DNA of 64,000 nucleotides from Phormidium tenue FACHB-1052 (GTDB taxonomy: Bacteria; Cyanobacteriota; Cyanobacteriia; Phormidesmidales; Phormidesmidaceae). The notes beneath the pieces are model-generated. The model worked only from the letters and a program-made list of their open reading frames with translations. It did not search any database and was not told the origin of the DNA. This document shows, piece by piece, positions 51,224 to 60,388 of this stretch. The number at the start of each line of letters is the position of its first letter. Position 1 is the first letter of the stretch. Position numbers and translations under genes: made by a program. The stretch is taken from the NCBI RefSeq assembly GCF_014696675.1, contig NZ_JACJQN010000016.1:62001-126000 (forward strand). Reading direction: 5' to 3'.

Positions 51224-51937
51224 ATGGTTCGTTCTACGACTAGCTCGTTCACTAAAGTACTCATGGGTGGGCTAGCCACCGCCCTACTGACCGGGCCGTT
51301 TGGGGCCGTCGGCCAAGCCCAAACCCAAACTCCAGAAAGCACCCCTGAAACGACTCCGGCAGAGTCCGCTGAGGCGGATACCGCACCGCGCTTCACCTGT
51401 CAGATGCAGGATGGGCAATACACCGTAATGTATTCCCCCACTAGTCAGCCGGGGCAAGCCTACCCCTGGGCAGTACCCCAAGATATGGGCAGTGCCTGGC
51501 CTGCCGAACGCCGCTGTGCTACCATTAGCGCCCGTCTGGAAGAGTACCGTCCTGACGGTCTGATGGCGCTTGAAACCTCGGTAGAAAATGGTTACAACAC
51601 CGTCTGCGTCACGACTGAAAACACTCCTGGCTGCCGTATCGTATTCACCGTGCCCCCGGGGCAAGATGCGACCGCAACCCGCGATCTCGTGTTTGACAAC
51701 CTGGCGATCGCCGACCGAGGCGACCAAACCGACGGGGTCACCACCTTTGCGGGCGGCAACAGCGACGTGCTAGGGCAAATTGGCAATATTTTGGGTCTGC
51801 CCAGTTCCGCCAGCAGCCCGCGCAGCAGCGGCATTAACCTTAAGCCCTTTCTCGACCCCACCGATGGCGGCACCGGCGCTCGTCTGAGCGGCGGCAGCCC
51901 TGCCGGTCGGTCTCTTAACCCCGATGCGTTTCGCTAG
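51224..51937 (+). CDS. COP23-domain secreted protein
   Basis: 237 residues from ATG 51224 (MVRSTTSSFTKVLMGG); upstream in-frame sequence is not protein-like. Signal peptide ends near GAVGQAQ. After a Thr/Pro/Glu linker comes the COP23 domain (about 60-170): FTCQMQDGQYTVMYSP, AYPWAVPQDMGSAWPAERRCATISARLEEYR, GYNTVCVTTENTPGCRIVFTVPPG with the four Cys that may form disulfides. COP23 was named for a circadian-oscillating membrane-associated protein of cyanobacteria; molecular role unknown. The Ser/Gly-rich tail looks disordered. Confidence 0.88.
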   Translation: MVRSTTSSFTKVLMGGLATALLTGPFGAVGQAQTQTPESTPETTPAESAEADTAPRFTCQMQDGQYTVMYSPTSQPGQAYPWAVPQDMGSAWPAERRCATISARLEEYRPDGLMALETSVENGYNTVCVTTENTPGCRIVFTVPPGQDATATRDLVFDNLAIADRGDQTDGVTTFAGGNSDVLGQIGNILGLPSSASSPRSSGINLKPFLDPTDGGTGARLSGGSPAGRSLNPDAFR

Positions 51938-52214
51938 AAGCGCTAATTCGGTTCGGGTGGAATGACTAATGACTCAACTTTGATGACTCAATAGCCCACC
52001 ATACATATCGCAGGGTGATAGAAATTGCCCTCACCCTTGCGACGATAGCGCTGACTCAGGTACCTGAGCCAGCGCTGCTGCTGTCTATAGCCAAAACCAG
52101 CATCATGCCGTCAAAGAATCCCCAGCAGGATTGGGGATGACACCATCGCCCCCAAGGCCAGTGGGCAAGGGGCAAGGCTTCGTGGTAATCAGAAGGCAGT
52201 AACGGCGTGGTTTT

Positions 52215-53102
52215 ATGTTTATCCCTCCCGGTTTTATCCAGCGATCGGTGGCCCTGAGTTTGGGCACCGTAGCCTACACCGAAGCCGACCCCAACTTTTG
52301 GCTTGCCCCCCCAACCTCGTCCGTACCCCTGCTGTTTATCCACGGCTTTGGCGGTGGGTCGTCGAGCTACGAGTGGTCTAAGGTATATCCAGCCTTTGCC
52401 GCAGAGCACCCGGTACTGGCCCCCGATTTGATTGGCTGGGGGAACTCCGACCATCCCGATCGCCCCTTGACCACCGCCGACTACCTGAGCCTGCTGAGTG
52501 AATTGATCGAACTCTGCCCGGCTCCACCCGTTGTCATGTCTTCATCCCTTAGCGGGGCCATGCTGGTGAGGGTTGCCATCGATCACCCCGATCGCCTGCG
52601 AGGATTGTTTTTGGTGGCCCCGGCGGGGCTAGCCGACTTTGGCCAAGACCCCAATGATTCGGTGATCAACCAGATTGTGAAGCTACCGGTGATTGATCAG
52701 GTGCTCTATTGGAGGGCGATCGCCACCGCCGACGGCATCAAGCTGTTCTTGACCCAGCGCCAGTTTGCCGATGCCAGCAAAATTTCTGACGACATCGTAG
52801 CGGCCTACCTGATGTCGGCCCAGCAGCCCAATGCCGATGTCGCTGCCCTCGCCTTTGTGCGAGGCGACCTGAGCTTTGATCTGGCTACCTACCTGCCCCA
52901 GCTCACTACCCCTACCGCCCTGCTCTGGGGCAAAGTAGCCCAACTCACTGACGTGTCGATCGGTCGCCGGTTCGCAGCCCTTAACCCCGCTGCCATCCGC
53001 CGCTTTGAGGTGCTGCCAGGGGTGGGGCTGACCCCCCAGCTAGAGCAGCCTGGGGTCACTATTGGGCTGATTCAGCAATTTTTGGCCGATTTGGCCGAGT
53101 AG
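52215..53102 (+). CDS. Alpha/beta-hydrolase fold protein lacking the usual Asp and His
   Basis: 295 residues. LLFIHGFGGGSSSYEW (oxyanion loop) and PDLIGWGNSDHP are typical. The nucleophile elbow reads MSSSLSGA, with Ser111 in place but both flanking Gly changed to Ser. In the C-terminal part LLWGKVAQLTD has Ala242 where the acid Asp is expected (WGxxD), and LPGVGLTPQLEQP has Leu272 for the catalytic His (GH.PHLEQP). So two of three triad members are missing. It may be a binding protein or chaperone-like pseudo-enzyme. Its stop lies 2 bases from the end of the opposing WG-repeat gene. Confidence 0.85.
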   Translation: MFIPPGFIQRSVALSLGTVAYTEADPNFWLAPPTSSVPLLFIHGFGGGSSSYEWSKVYPAFAAEHPVLAPDLIGWGNSDHPDRPLTTADYLSLLSELIELCPAPPVVMSSSLSGAMLVRVAIDHPDRLRGLFLVAPAGLADFGQDPNDSVINQIVKLPVIDQVLYWRAIATADGIKLFLTQRQFADASKISDDIVAAYLMSAQQPNADVAALAFVRGDLSFDLATYLPQLTTPTALLWGKVAQLTDVSIGRRFAALNPAAIRRFEVLPGVGLTPQLEQPGVTIGLIQQFLADLAE

Positions 53103-53104
53103 AG

Positions 53105-54238
53105 TTACTCCAACCCTTTGAAGCCAACTCCAGTGAGCACCTTACCCTCAGTGTCAATAAAGCCCCAGCGGTTGTCGATTTGCACCCGCGCGTGCCCTTC
53201 CGAAAACCGCCCGGCATTGGTGTACTGAGGTTCTACGACCCAAGCTCCCTTAGGGTCAATATAGCCATAGAGCCCATCTTTCTGAACGGCAGCCAATCCC
53301 TCGGAAAAATCGGCGGCGTAGGCGAAGCTGGGGGCAATGGCGACCTGGCCGGTGCGGTCGATGTAACCCCACTGGCCCTCGATCAGCACTGCCGCCAGCC
53401 CCTCCGAAAAGTCTGAAGCAAAGGGTAGGGTGGCCTCGACCACCGTCGCCCCAGAGATATCGATGAAGCCAAAGTTAGAGCCTCGGCGTACCCGGGCTAG
53501 ACCCTCAGAGAAACTAAAAGCTCCGTCGTAGCTGGGGGCGATCGCCATCGTGCCGCTAGGGTCAATGTAGCCGTAGAGCCGATCGACCCGCGCCACCGCC
53601 AGCGATTCAGAAAAACTCCAGGCATCCTTCAGCTCTAGGGGAATGGTGGTGCGGCCTTCGGGGTCGACGTAGCCGTAGGTTTCCCCCAGCTTCACCAGGG
53701 CGCGATCGCCCACAAACCCTTCCGCCAAGTCAAACTGGGGCTCAATCACCCACTCACCCTGGAGATTGATATAGCCATACTTGGTGCCCCCCTGCACCGC
53801 TGCCAGCCCTTCAGAAAACGACTTGGCCTTGCGAAACTGCACCGGTATGGCCCACTGACCCTGGCGATCGAGGTAGCCAAAGTAGGCTCCGGCTTGGGCA
53901 ACCGCCAGCCCCTCGGCGTAGTCGGCGGCCATAGTAATATTTTCGTCGCCAACCCTAACGCTCAGGTTGCCCTCGCGATCGATATAGCCCAGGCTCGTGT
54001 TGAGGCGTACCAGGGCCACCCCTTCGGCAAAGTCTGAGACGGTATCGAACAGCAGGGGGCTAGTCATCGCGCTGGCCAGAGCAATGGGTTGAGGGTTTAT
54101 GAACTCTAGCATTGTGGTGGTCGGCTGCGGCGTGCCGCCCAAGGCAGCCGGGGGCGGCCCACAGGCCACCAAGGTCGGCAGTGCCAGGGCTACTCCGCCC
54201 CAGCCCCACGTCCGCCGTTGTCCGGGCGATCGCGCCAT
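53105..54238 (-). CDS. WG-repeat lipoprotein
   Basis: 377 residues. Signal peptide with lipobox LPTLVAC near residue 26. The rest is about nine WG/KWG-type repeats of about 33 residues, each of the form (F)SEGLAxVxxxxxxGYIDxxGxxxIxPxFxxA; for example FSEGLAAVQGGTKYGYINLQGEWVIEP and the last RWGFIDTEGKVLTG. The fold is a beta-propeller-like or solenoid array, probably on the periplasmic side of a membrane. WG repeats bind proteins; partner unknown. The first 60 residues of the mature part are linker. Confidence 0.9.
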   Translation of the reverse strand: MARSPGQRRTWGWGGVALALPTLVACGPPPAALGGTPQPTTTMLEFINPQPIALASAMTSPLLFDTVSDFAEGVALVRLNTSLGYIDREGNLSVRVGDENITMAADYAEGLAVAQAGAYFGYLDRQGQWAIPVQFRKAKSFSEGLAAVQGGTKYGYINLQGEWVIEPQFDLAEGFVGDRALVKLGETYGYVDPEGRTTIPLELKDAWSFSESLAVARVDRLYGYIDPSGTMAIAPSYDGAFSFSEGLARVRRGSNFGFIDISGATVVEATLPFASDFSEGLAAVLIEGQWGYIDRTGQVAIAPSFAYAADFSEGLAAVQKDGLYGYIDPKGAWVVEPQYTNAGRFSEGHARVQIDNRWGFIDTEGKVLTGVGFKGLE

Positions 54239-54389
54239 AAAATTCTCCTGGCCTCAGCCCCAGTCCTGCAATAGCAACTTCTCTACCCCCTACCCCTGTA
54301 ACCATGACGAATTTTTCCCCGGCTGTGGGAAAACCTTTAAGAAAATCCAGGTTTAGGACGCAGTCGGCAACAAGCGCTGGTGACGCCCT

Positions 54390-55226
54390 TTAACCTCCCG
54401 CCTCGCCCAGATTGGATGTCAGCTGCTCTGGGTAAAGCTCGCGGTAGAGGGTTTCCAGGTCGCCCCGGCGATACATGTGGCGGTTGCCCCGCCGTGAGGT
54501 GCGACGTTCACAGCCACGGGCATCGAGCTGTCGTTGCAGGTCAACCCGGGGGCAGTCAAACACCTTGACGGCATCCCTCAGGGGCACCCACTGCTCAGCA
54601 AACTGCTGCCGCAGGGCATCGTCAGAGGTGTTAGCCAAGCGCTCCAGCAGCAGGTTGGCCAGTAGCCAGCAGGCCTTGGTATCGGCTAGGGCGCGGTGCG
54701 ATCGCCCCACGTCAAAGCCAAAATGTCGCACCAGCTGCGGCAAACTGCGGGAGGGCAGATCGGCCAGCAGCAGCCGCGACAAAATGACGGTGCAAAACTG
54801 CTGGGCTTCAGGGCGCTTAAACCCCTGACCCAGCCGTTGATACTCTGCCTGGATGAAGCTGTAGTCAAAGGCCAGGTTGTGGCCGGTGAGTACCCCCTGG
54901 TCGAGGGGCGATCGCAGCGCCTGCCACACCACATCGGCAGCGGTACCCTGCTCGACCATGGCGGTGGTAATGCCCGTTAGCCGCGTAATAGTATGCGGTA
55001 CGCGCACATTGGCATTGACGACAAAGGATGCCTCGTGGGTAATTCCCTGGTCTAGGGAACCCTGCACCACCGCGATTTCGATCACTCTGGCTTCGGCTGG
55101 GCGAGACCCAGTTGTTTCCACGTCAACCACCGTCAGCAGTCCCTTAGACAGCTGGCGGTAGTAGGCCAACAACTGGTCTGTCAAGAGCGCAGATTGAGCA
55201 ATGCCACCCACCGACACAGGAACCAT
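54390..55226 (-). CDS. DnaQ-like DEDDh 3'-5' exonuclease
   Basis: 278 residues from ATG 55226 (MVPVSVGGIAQSALL); an upstream TTG/ATG region is less likely. Exonuclease motifs: LLTVVDVETTGSRP (Exo I), TGHNLAFDYSF (Exo II) and SHRALADTKACW (Exo III with His). The C-terminal about 90 residues (RLANTSDDALRQQF ... RRTSRRGNRHMYRRGDLETLYRELYP) are basic and may bind nucleic acid. It resembles the DNA polymerase III epsilon fold but is a separate protein; role probably in repair or RNA turnover. Confidence 0.9.
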   Translation of the reverse strand: MVPVSVGGIAQSALLTDQLLAYYRQLSKGLLTVVDVETTGSRPAEARVIEIAVVQGSLDQGITHEASFVVNANVRVPHTITRLTGITTAMVEQGTAADVVWQALRSPLDQGVLTGHNLAFDYSFIQAEYQRLGQGFKRPEAQQFCTVILSRLLLADLPSRSLPQLVRHFGFDVGRSHRALADTKACWLLANLLLERLANTSDDALRQQFAEQWVPLRDAVKVFDCPRVDLQRQLDARGCERRTSRRGNRHMYRRGDLETLYRELYPEQLTSNLGEAGG

Positions 55227-55360
55227 AGGGCAATGACCACGGGGAACCCTCCTAAGGTGCCATATTTTGTCCGATGCCACCGCCCAGACCCTAAAAACTT
55301 ACCCAGGCAACCTAACAGCTACCTGGGCTAAATCAATGGGTCGAGCCTATTCCGGTAAGA

Positions 55361-56404
55361 CTAGCCAACCTTGCGAGACGCGGTTTCATCTACGGTGGGC
55401 TTGCGCCAGAGCCGGGCAAAGCGCTCCTTGATCACCAGCCACAGAAAGGGAAAATCGTCGACTAGGTAACGCTTCCACAGTCGCCCGGGCTCGGTGCTCA
55501 GGCGGTAGAGCCACTCCAGGCCCAGCTTGCTCAACAATTCTGGGGAGCGGGGCTTATTGCCCGCTTCGAAGTCGATGGCGGCCCCTACGGCCAGAAAAAT
55601 ATCAATACTGGGCAGTTGCTCGCAGTACTTGGCGATCCACTTTTCTTGCTTGGGTGCACCAACGCCTACAACCAGCACGTTGGCGGGCGACTGACGAATC
55701 ATCTCTAGAATGCGATCGCACTCTGCCTCGTCCTTTTCAAACCCAAAAGACGGCGAGTGGGCCTGCACAATAATCTGCCGACCAATGCGAGCATTGATGC
55801 GCTCCATTGCCTGAGCCGCAATGCCATCCGCTCCACCCATCAAAAAGATTTTGATGGCCTCGTTATTGCGGTGGTGCTCACAGAACATTGGGAACAGATC
55901 CGACCCCGAAATCTTGGCCTTGAGAGGCGTACCCAAAAATTTAGAAGCAAACATTAGCACCTGGCTATCGCAGACGCGATAGTCGGCCTTGCTATAGGCC
56001 TTAACAAAGTCCATATCCTTTTGGAGCTTCATCAGGTGATCGACGTTGGGGGTAAACACTACGCCCTTCTTCAGCTGGCTTAAAAAGTCATTGACCGAAA
56101 TGTTGTCGATCGGAATGCTGAGAATTTCGACCTGGGTTTGAATGCGCTCATACTGCTGTTTGCGCAGCTCTCGAGCGGTGGATTCTAGGGCGGCCTTACG
56201 AAACTGTCGATACAGCTGTTTGACATTTTCCGCTGGCACCGGCTGCCCATCTTGAACCGCTGCTAGGGAAGTACCCGCCGGGTCAATCAATGACAAATCG
56301 CTGGGCTCTAAGCCCTGCTCCACAACTGGATCAATAACGACTTCGTTGATCACAGCGGCGTCAATAGCTGATGTAACAACCTGTCCAGTAGACTGTGACT
56401 CCAT
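55361..56404 (-). CDS. WecG/TagA/CpsF family glycosyltransferase
   Basis: 347 residues from ATG 56404 (MESQSTGQVV); a TTG at 56422 is an alternative. The first about 90 residues are an acidic/helical extension. GT26 motifs follow: VVFTPNVDHLMKLQKD, YRVCDSQVLMFASKFLG (usually DG), ISGSDLFP, IFLMGGADGIAAQA, VLVVGVGAPKQEKWI and LAVGAAIDFEAGNKPRSP, with a C-terminal amphipathic EWLYRL and basic tail for membrane contact. It adds a (N-acetyl)mannosamine-type sugar to a lipid-linked intermediate in polysaccharide synthesis. Stands alone. Confidence 0.93.
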   Translation of the reverse strand: MESQSTGQVVTSAIDAAVINEVVIDPVVEQGLEPSDLSLIDPAGTSLAAVQDGQPVPAENVKQLYRQFRKAALESTARELRKQQYERIQTQVEILSIPIDNISVNDFLSQLKKGVVFTPNVDHLMKLQKDMDFVKAYSKADYRVCDSQVLMFASKFLGTPLKAKISGSDLFPMFCEHHRNNEAIKIFLMGGADGIAAQAMERINARIGRQIIVQAHSPSFGFEKDEAECDRILEMIRQSPANVLVVGVGAPKQEKWIAKYCEQLPSIDIFLAVGAAIDFEAGNKPRSPELLSKLGLEWLYRLSTEPGRLWKRYLVDDFPFLWLVIKERFARLWRKPTVDETASRKVG

Positions 56405-56934
56405 AAAATTATCCAACTTCAAGAACCAGAGAGATATCGATTAACTAAAGCGCTTAGGTAACTGTTTGCCCGACGCCAAACTATCCCTATCGCTTGCTCA
56501 ACCCTCGATGGCCCGTTGGGCAGATGCGACCGCTGCTATAAACTAGCTTAGTGTTATAGAAATAACTAGTCATCTCAGTATAATCACGGTATTTTATCGG
56601 GGTGCTTGCTGGTTGGGTGGTGGGAAGGGGTGACCCACCTCAACCCAGTGCGCAGATCTTCGCTTATTGTCTCAAGAGACTCACTCAGTCTAGGTCAGGG
56701 TGCGAGAAAGCACGGACAGCATCGACACAGTTCATAAAAGCTGAATACCTCTGTGAAGCTGACTTTGACTTCATAGCGATCGCAGGACGCAGGAACCTGA
56801 GGTAGTAGCGGCTCGGGCTGCTGTTCCCGCTATCCTTTAGAATTGCAGCAGTCTGACTAATGCTTTGGTGGTTCTGTACGGCCTTTCACCGAGTACAGAT
56901 TAACCCCGGGGCGCTTGAAAACTGCCGTTACCTA
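56405..56934. promoter_or_regulatory. Divergent leader region of the glycosyltransferase and flv1 genes
   Basis: 530 bases without a supported gene. TATAAT at 56579-56584 is a good -10 box reading toward flv1, about 350 bases upstream of it, which would give a long leader; its -35 is unclear. ATAACTAGTC around 56561-56571 is AT-rich and partly palindromic. Confidence 0.35.
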
Positions 56935-58653
56935 ATGCCCATGACCTCCCCTCCTCGCGATGTTCAGCTTTACGCTATGGCCGCAGGCACTACCGTACTG
57001 CGCTGCCGCAGTTGGAACCGCCTTCGGTTTGAGATTGAGTACGGGTTAGAGCGTGGCACTACGGCAAACAGCTATCTAATTCAGGCCGATCGCGTCGCCC
57101 TGATTGACCCCCCTGGTGAATCGTTTAGCGACATATTTCTGGCTGCCCTAGAGGGCCACATCGACCTCTCTCAGCTGAATTACATCGTTTTGGGGCATAT
57201 CAACCCCAACCGGGTCGAGACTTTAAAGATTCTGCTGAAGCGGTTGCCAGATATTGCTGTAGTGTGCTCGAACCCTGCTGCCCTGGCTCTCAAAGACTTG
57301 CTACCCGAGGCCTCGCCCCACCTGCGGGTAATTCGCAGCGGTGACGATCGCCTCGATTTGGGCCAGGGCCATCACCTGCAATTTGAGCTGATTCCTACTC
57401 CGCGCTACCCTGGCGGGCTGGCCACCTTTGACCCTTACTCCCAGGTGCTGTATTCCGACAAGTTCTTTGGGGCTCACCGCTGCGACGATGCAGTCTTTGA
57501 CCTCAGCTGGCAAGACCTGCTCGAAGACCGGCGCTACTACTTCGACTGTCTATTTGCGGCCAGTGCTCGCCAGGTGCTGGCCGCCCTGGGTAGGGTGGCC
57601 ACCCTGCCCTTTCAGACCCTGGCCCCTGGCCACGGGCCGGTGGTGCGCTACAGCCCGCGAGAGCTGGTGCAGAGCTACCGCGACTGGGGGCAAGCTCAGA
57701 CCAGTCAAGACCTTTCGGTGGCGCTGATCTATGCTTCAGCCTATGGCAACACGGCCACCATTGCCCAGGCGCTAGCTCGGGGTATCACCAAGGCTGGGGT
57801 GTCGGTGGAGTCAATTAATGCTGAGCAGGCTAGCCCCGATGAAATCAAAACGGCTGTAGAAGGCTCGGCTGGGTTCTTAATGGGGTCGCCTACCCTGGGC
57901 GGACATACCCCCACCCCCATGCAGACGGCCTTGGGTATTGTGCTATCGACCGCCTCCAAGACCCAGCCCGCCGGGGTGTTTGGCTCCTTTGGCTGGAGCG
58001 GGGAGGCAATCGATCTGCTGGAGGGCAAGCTCAAAGACGGCGGCTATAGCCTGGCCTTTGAGCCCATCCGCGTTAAGTTTAAGCCCACCGATGTCACCCT
58101 GAAATATTGTGAAGAGGTGGGTACTGACTTCGCCCAGGGGCTCAAAAAGGCCACGCGGGCAAAGCAGCCTCGCACCCCGGCCTCAGCGGTTGAGCAGGCC
58201 GTGGGCCGGATTGTGGGGTCACTGTGCATTGTGACTGCCCGCCATGGGGAGGTGTCGAGCGCCATGCTGGCCTCCTGGGTGTCTCAGGCTTCCTTTGCGC
58301 CGCCGGGCTTTACGGTGGCGGTGGCCAAAGATCGAGCGATCGAGTCGTTGCTGTACCCCGGCTATGGGTTTGTGCTGAATATTTTGGCAGAAGGGCGGCA
58401 CTTGGGGCCGATGAAGCACTTTCTCAAACCCTTTGCCCCCGGCGAAGATCGCTTTGCCGAAATTGAGACCGAGGTGGCCGAGAATGGCGCACCGATCTTG
58501 ACCGAGGCGATCGCCTACCTAGAGTGCACCGTCGAGCAGCGCATGGAATGCGGCGATCACTGGCTGGTATACGCTACGGTGCAGGCGGGCCGGGTATTGG
58601 ATGGCAATGGTAAAACCGCCATTCACCACCGCAAAACCGGCACCCACTATTAA
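56935..58653 (+). CDS. flv1: Flavodiiron protein, Flv1/Flv2 type (A-type diflavin flavoprotein)
   Basis: 572 residues from ATG 56935 (a second ATG is at 56941). Order: metallo-beta-lactamase-like domain (about 1-255), flavodoxin-like domain (about 262-400; LIYASAYGNTATIAQAL) and a flavin-reductase domain (about 425-570; GRIVGSLCIVTAR). In partner Flv3-type proteins the iron ligands are HTEPDH, HWPD and CDAFG; here they read HINPNR, RYPG and SDKFFG, so most ligands are neutral or basic, as in Flv1/Flv2. It accepts electrons behind photosystem I to reduce O2, working as a heterodimer with Flv3. No flv3 is in view. Choice of Flv1 over Flv2 is inference. Confidence 0.88.
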   Translation: MPMTSPPRDVQLYAMAAGTTVLRCRSWNRLRFEIEYGLERGTTANSYLIQADRVALIDPPGESFSDIFLAALEGHIDLSQLNYIVLGHINPNRVETLKILLKRLPDIAVVCSNPAALALKDLLPEASPHLRVIRSGDDRLDLGQGHHLQFELIPTPRYPGGLATFDPYSQVLYSDKFFGAHRCDDAVFDLSWQDLLEDRRYYFDCLFAASARQVLAALGRVATLPFQTLAPGHGPVVRYSPRELVQSYRDWGQAQTSQDLSVALIYASAYGNTATIAQALARGITKAGVSVESINAEQASPDEIKTAVEGSAGFLMGSPTLGGHTPTPMQTALGIVLSTASKTQPAGVFGSFGWSGEAIDLLEGKLKDGGYSLAFEPIRVKFKPTDVTLKYCEEVGTDFAQGLKKATRAKQPRTPASAVEQAVGRIVGSLCIVTARHGEVSSAMLASWVSQASFAPPGFTVAVAKDRAIESLLYPGYGFVLNILAEGRHLGPMKHFLKPFAPGEDRFAEIETEVAENGAPILTEAIAYLECTVEQRMECGDHWLVYATVQAGRVLDGNGKTAIHHRKTGTHY

Positions 58654-58934
58654 GCTGCGTGAACGACTGGCCCCGAAGTGGTTACGCCATAACCGAATAT
58701 GCTACCAGTAGGGATACTGCCCAAGGGGCTGAGCGGCTTAACTGGAGACTGTTTCAGCTTGCCATGAAACCTAGAGCGTAGGTTCAGCGGGCGGGGCAAA
58801 TTGGGTCAGGGTGCCGGGGTTTGGGTTCAGTGAGCCCAGGGAACCGGGGCGGTTGGGCATCCTATAGCCAACACCGCCAACCGTGACATAGGTTAACCGC
58901 TCACACAGTAAACCGCTTTAAAATCCCAAGGTTT

Positions 58935-60371
58935 ATGCCCGTTGTTTCTCACTGCTCCGATCGCGACCAGACGTTGCAGTCGGCCTACCGGTTTTTAGAT
59001 CGTCGGCTGGGTCAGGCGCGGCAGGTTCATCAGCCCCAGCTGGTGAACCTGAGTTTTGATATCCCTCCGGTTGACCCGCTGGTGGTGTTGGCCCGGCTGG
59101 CTCCCAGCAGCGATCGCCACCTGTACCTTGAAACCCCCGCCGCCCAGCGATCGGTGGTGGGATTTGGGGCTGCGCTGGTTTACGAAACTGCGGGTGCGCG
59201 CCGGTTTGCCCAAGCCCGCCGATTTATTGAGCAGTGGCGCAGCAAAACCCACCGCTACAGCGAAGCAGGGCCAGCTGCGGCCCTCAGTGGGGCCGATGGA
59301 CCCCGATTTTTTTGCGCATTCACCTTTTTTGCCGACTCCCAAGATGGCGAGGCGACCTTTCCAGCGGCGACGGTGGTATTACCTCAGTGGCAGCTAGTGC
59401 GCCAGGGGGAGCAGGGCGTCCTGACGCTGAATTACCTGGTGACGGCAACCTCCGACGTAGAAACCATCATTGATGACCTGGCCAACCAGCTGCGCGCCGT
59501 AGAGCGTCTGGGCACGGCTCCCTGGCGAGATCCGCTGCATCCGGCTCGGCTGCCGGTACAGCCTGTGCCCGAGGCTGGCCAACAGTTTAGGACAGCTGTG
59601 GATCGTGCCCTGGGCTATATGACCCGGCATCCAGTGCAAAAAATTGTGCTAGCCCACGCCCTAGACTGGGTCAGCACTGAGCCGATCCAGCCTCTGGCGG
59701 CTCTAGGGCGTCTGCGGCAGCGCTACCCAGACTGCCACGTGTTTTCGGTGGGCCAGGGCAACGGTAAGACGTTTATGGGAGCCAGTCCAGAACGACTGCT
59801 CAGCCTCACCCAGGGCCAGCTGATCACCGATGCCTTAGCTGGGTCGGCACCTCGGGGGTCGGCACCATTCCAGGATGACTATCTCGCCCAGGGGCTGTTG
59901 CACAACCCCAAAGAACGGGGAGAGCACCGGCTGGTAGTAGAGTTTTTGGCCCGGCAACTGCGGAGCGTAGGGCTATGGCCCCAGTACCAACCTCGGCCTA
60001 AGGTACGGCGGCTGTCCAACATTCAGCATTTGCATACGCCGATGCGGGCCCGCGTGCCCCGCCATATTCACCCGCTGCATATCGTGGAGGCCCTGCACCC
60101 AACTCCCGCGGTGGCCGGGGTACCAACCCGCGAAGCCTGCGACCAGATTCTGCGCTTTGAGGATTTTGATCGAGGGCTCTACGCGGCTCCCTTGGGGTGG
60201 GTGGGAGCGAATGGCGACAGCGAGTTTATTGTGGGCATTCGCTCGGCTTTAGTGGCGGATACTTGGGTGCGGCTGTACGCCGGGGCTGGTATTGTGGCAG
60301 GGTCTAACCCCGATCGCGAGTGGGCAGAAATTAAGCTCAAGCTGCGCGCCCTGGGCGAGTCGCTGGTGTAG
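58935..60371 (+). CDS. menF: Isochorismate synthase MenF
   Basis: First committed step to phylloquinone: chorismate to isochorismate. 478 residues. The C-terminal chorismate-binding domain (about 220-478) has KIVLAHALDW, FMGASPERLLSL, ALAGSAPRG, NPKERGEHRLVVEFL, PTPAVAGVP and the ending YAGAGIVAGSNPDREWAEIKLK. All Mg and substrate residues of the family seem present. ATG 58935. Followed after 17 bases by menD, so one operon. Confidence 0.96.
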   Translation: MPVVSHCSDRDQTLQSAYRFLDRRLGQARQVHQPQLVNLSFDIPPVDPLVVLARLAPSSDRHLYLETPAAQRSVVGFGAALVYETAGARRFAQARRFIEQWRSKTHRYSEAGPAAALSGADGPRFFCAFTFFADSQDGEATFPAATVVLPQWQLVRQGEQGVLTLNYLVTATSDVETIIDDLANQLRAVERLGTAPWRDPLHPARLPVQPVPEAGQQFRTAVDRALGYMTRHPVQKIVLAHALDWVSTEPIQPLAALGRLRQRYPDCHVFSVGQGNGKTFMGASPERLLSLTQGQLITDALAGSAPRGSAPFQDDYLAQGLLHNPKERGEHRLVVEFLARQLRSVGLWPQYQPRPKVRRLSNIQHLHTPMRARVPRHIHPLHIVEALHPTPAVAGVPTREACDQILRFEDFDRGLYAAPLGWVGANGDSEFIVGIRSALVADTWVRLYAGAGIVAGSNPDREWAEIKLKLRALGESLV

Positions 60372-60388
60372 GCCCCTGCTGTTGATCC

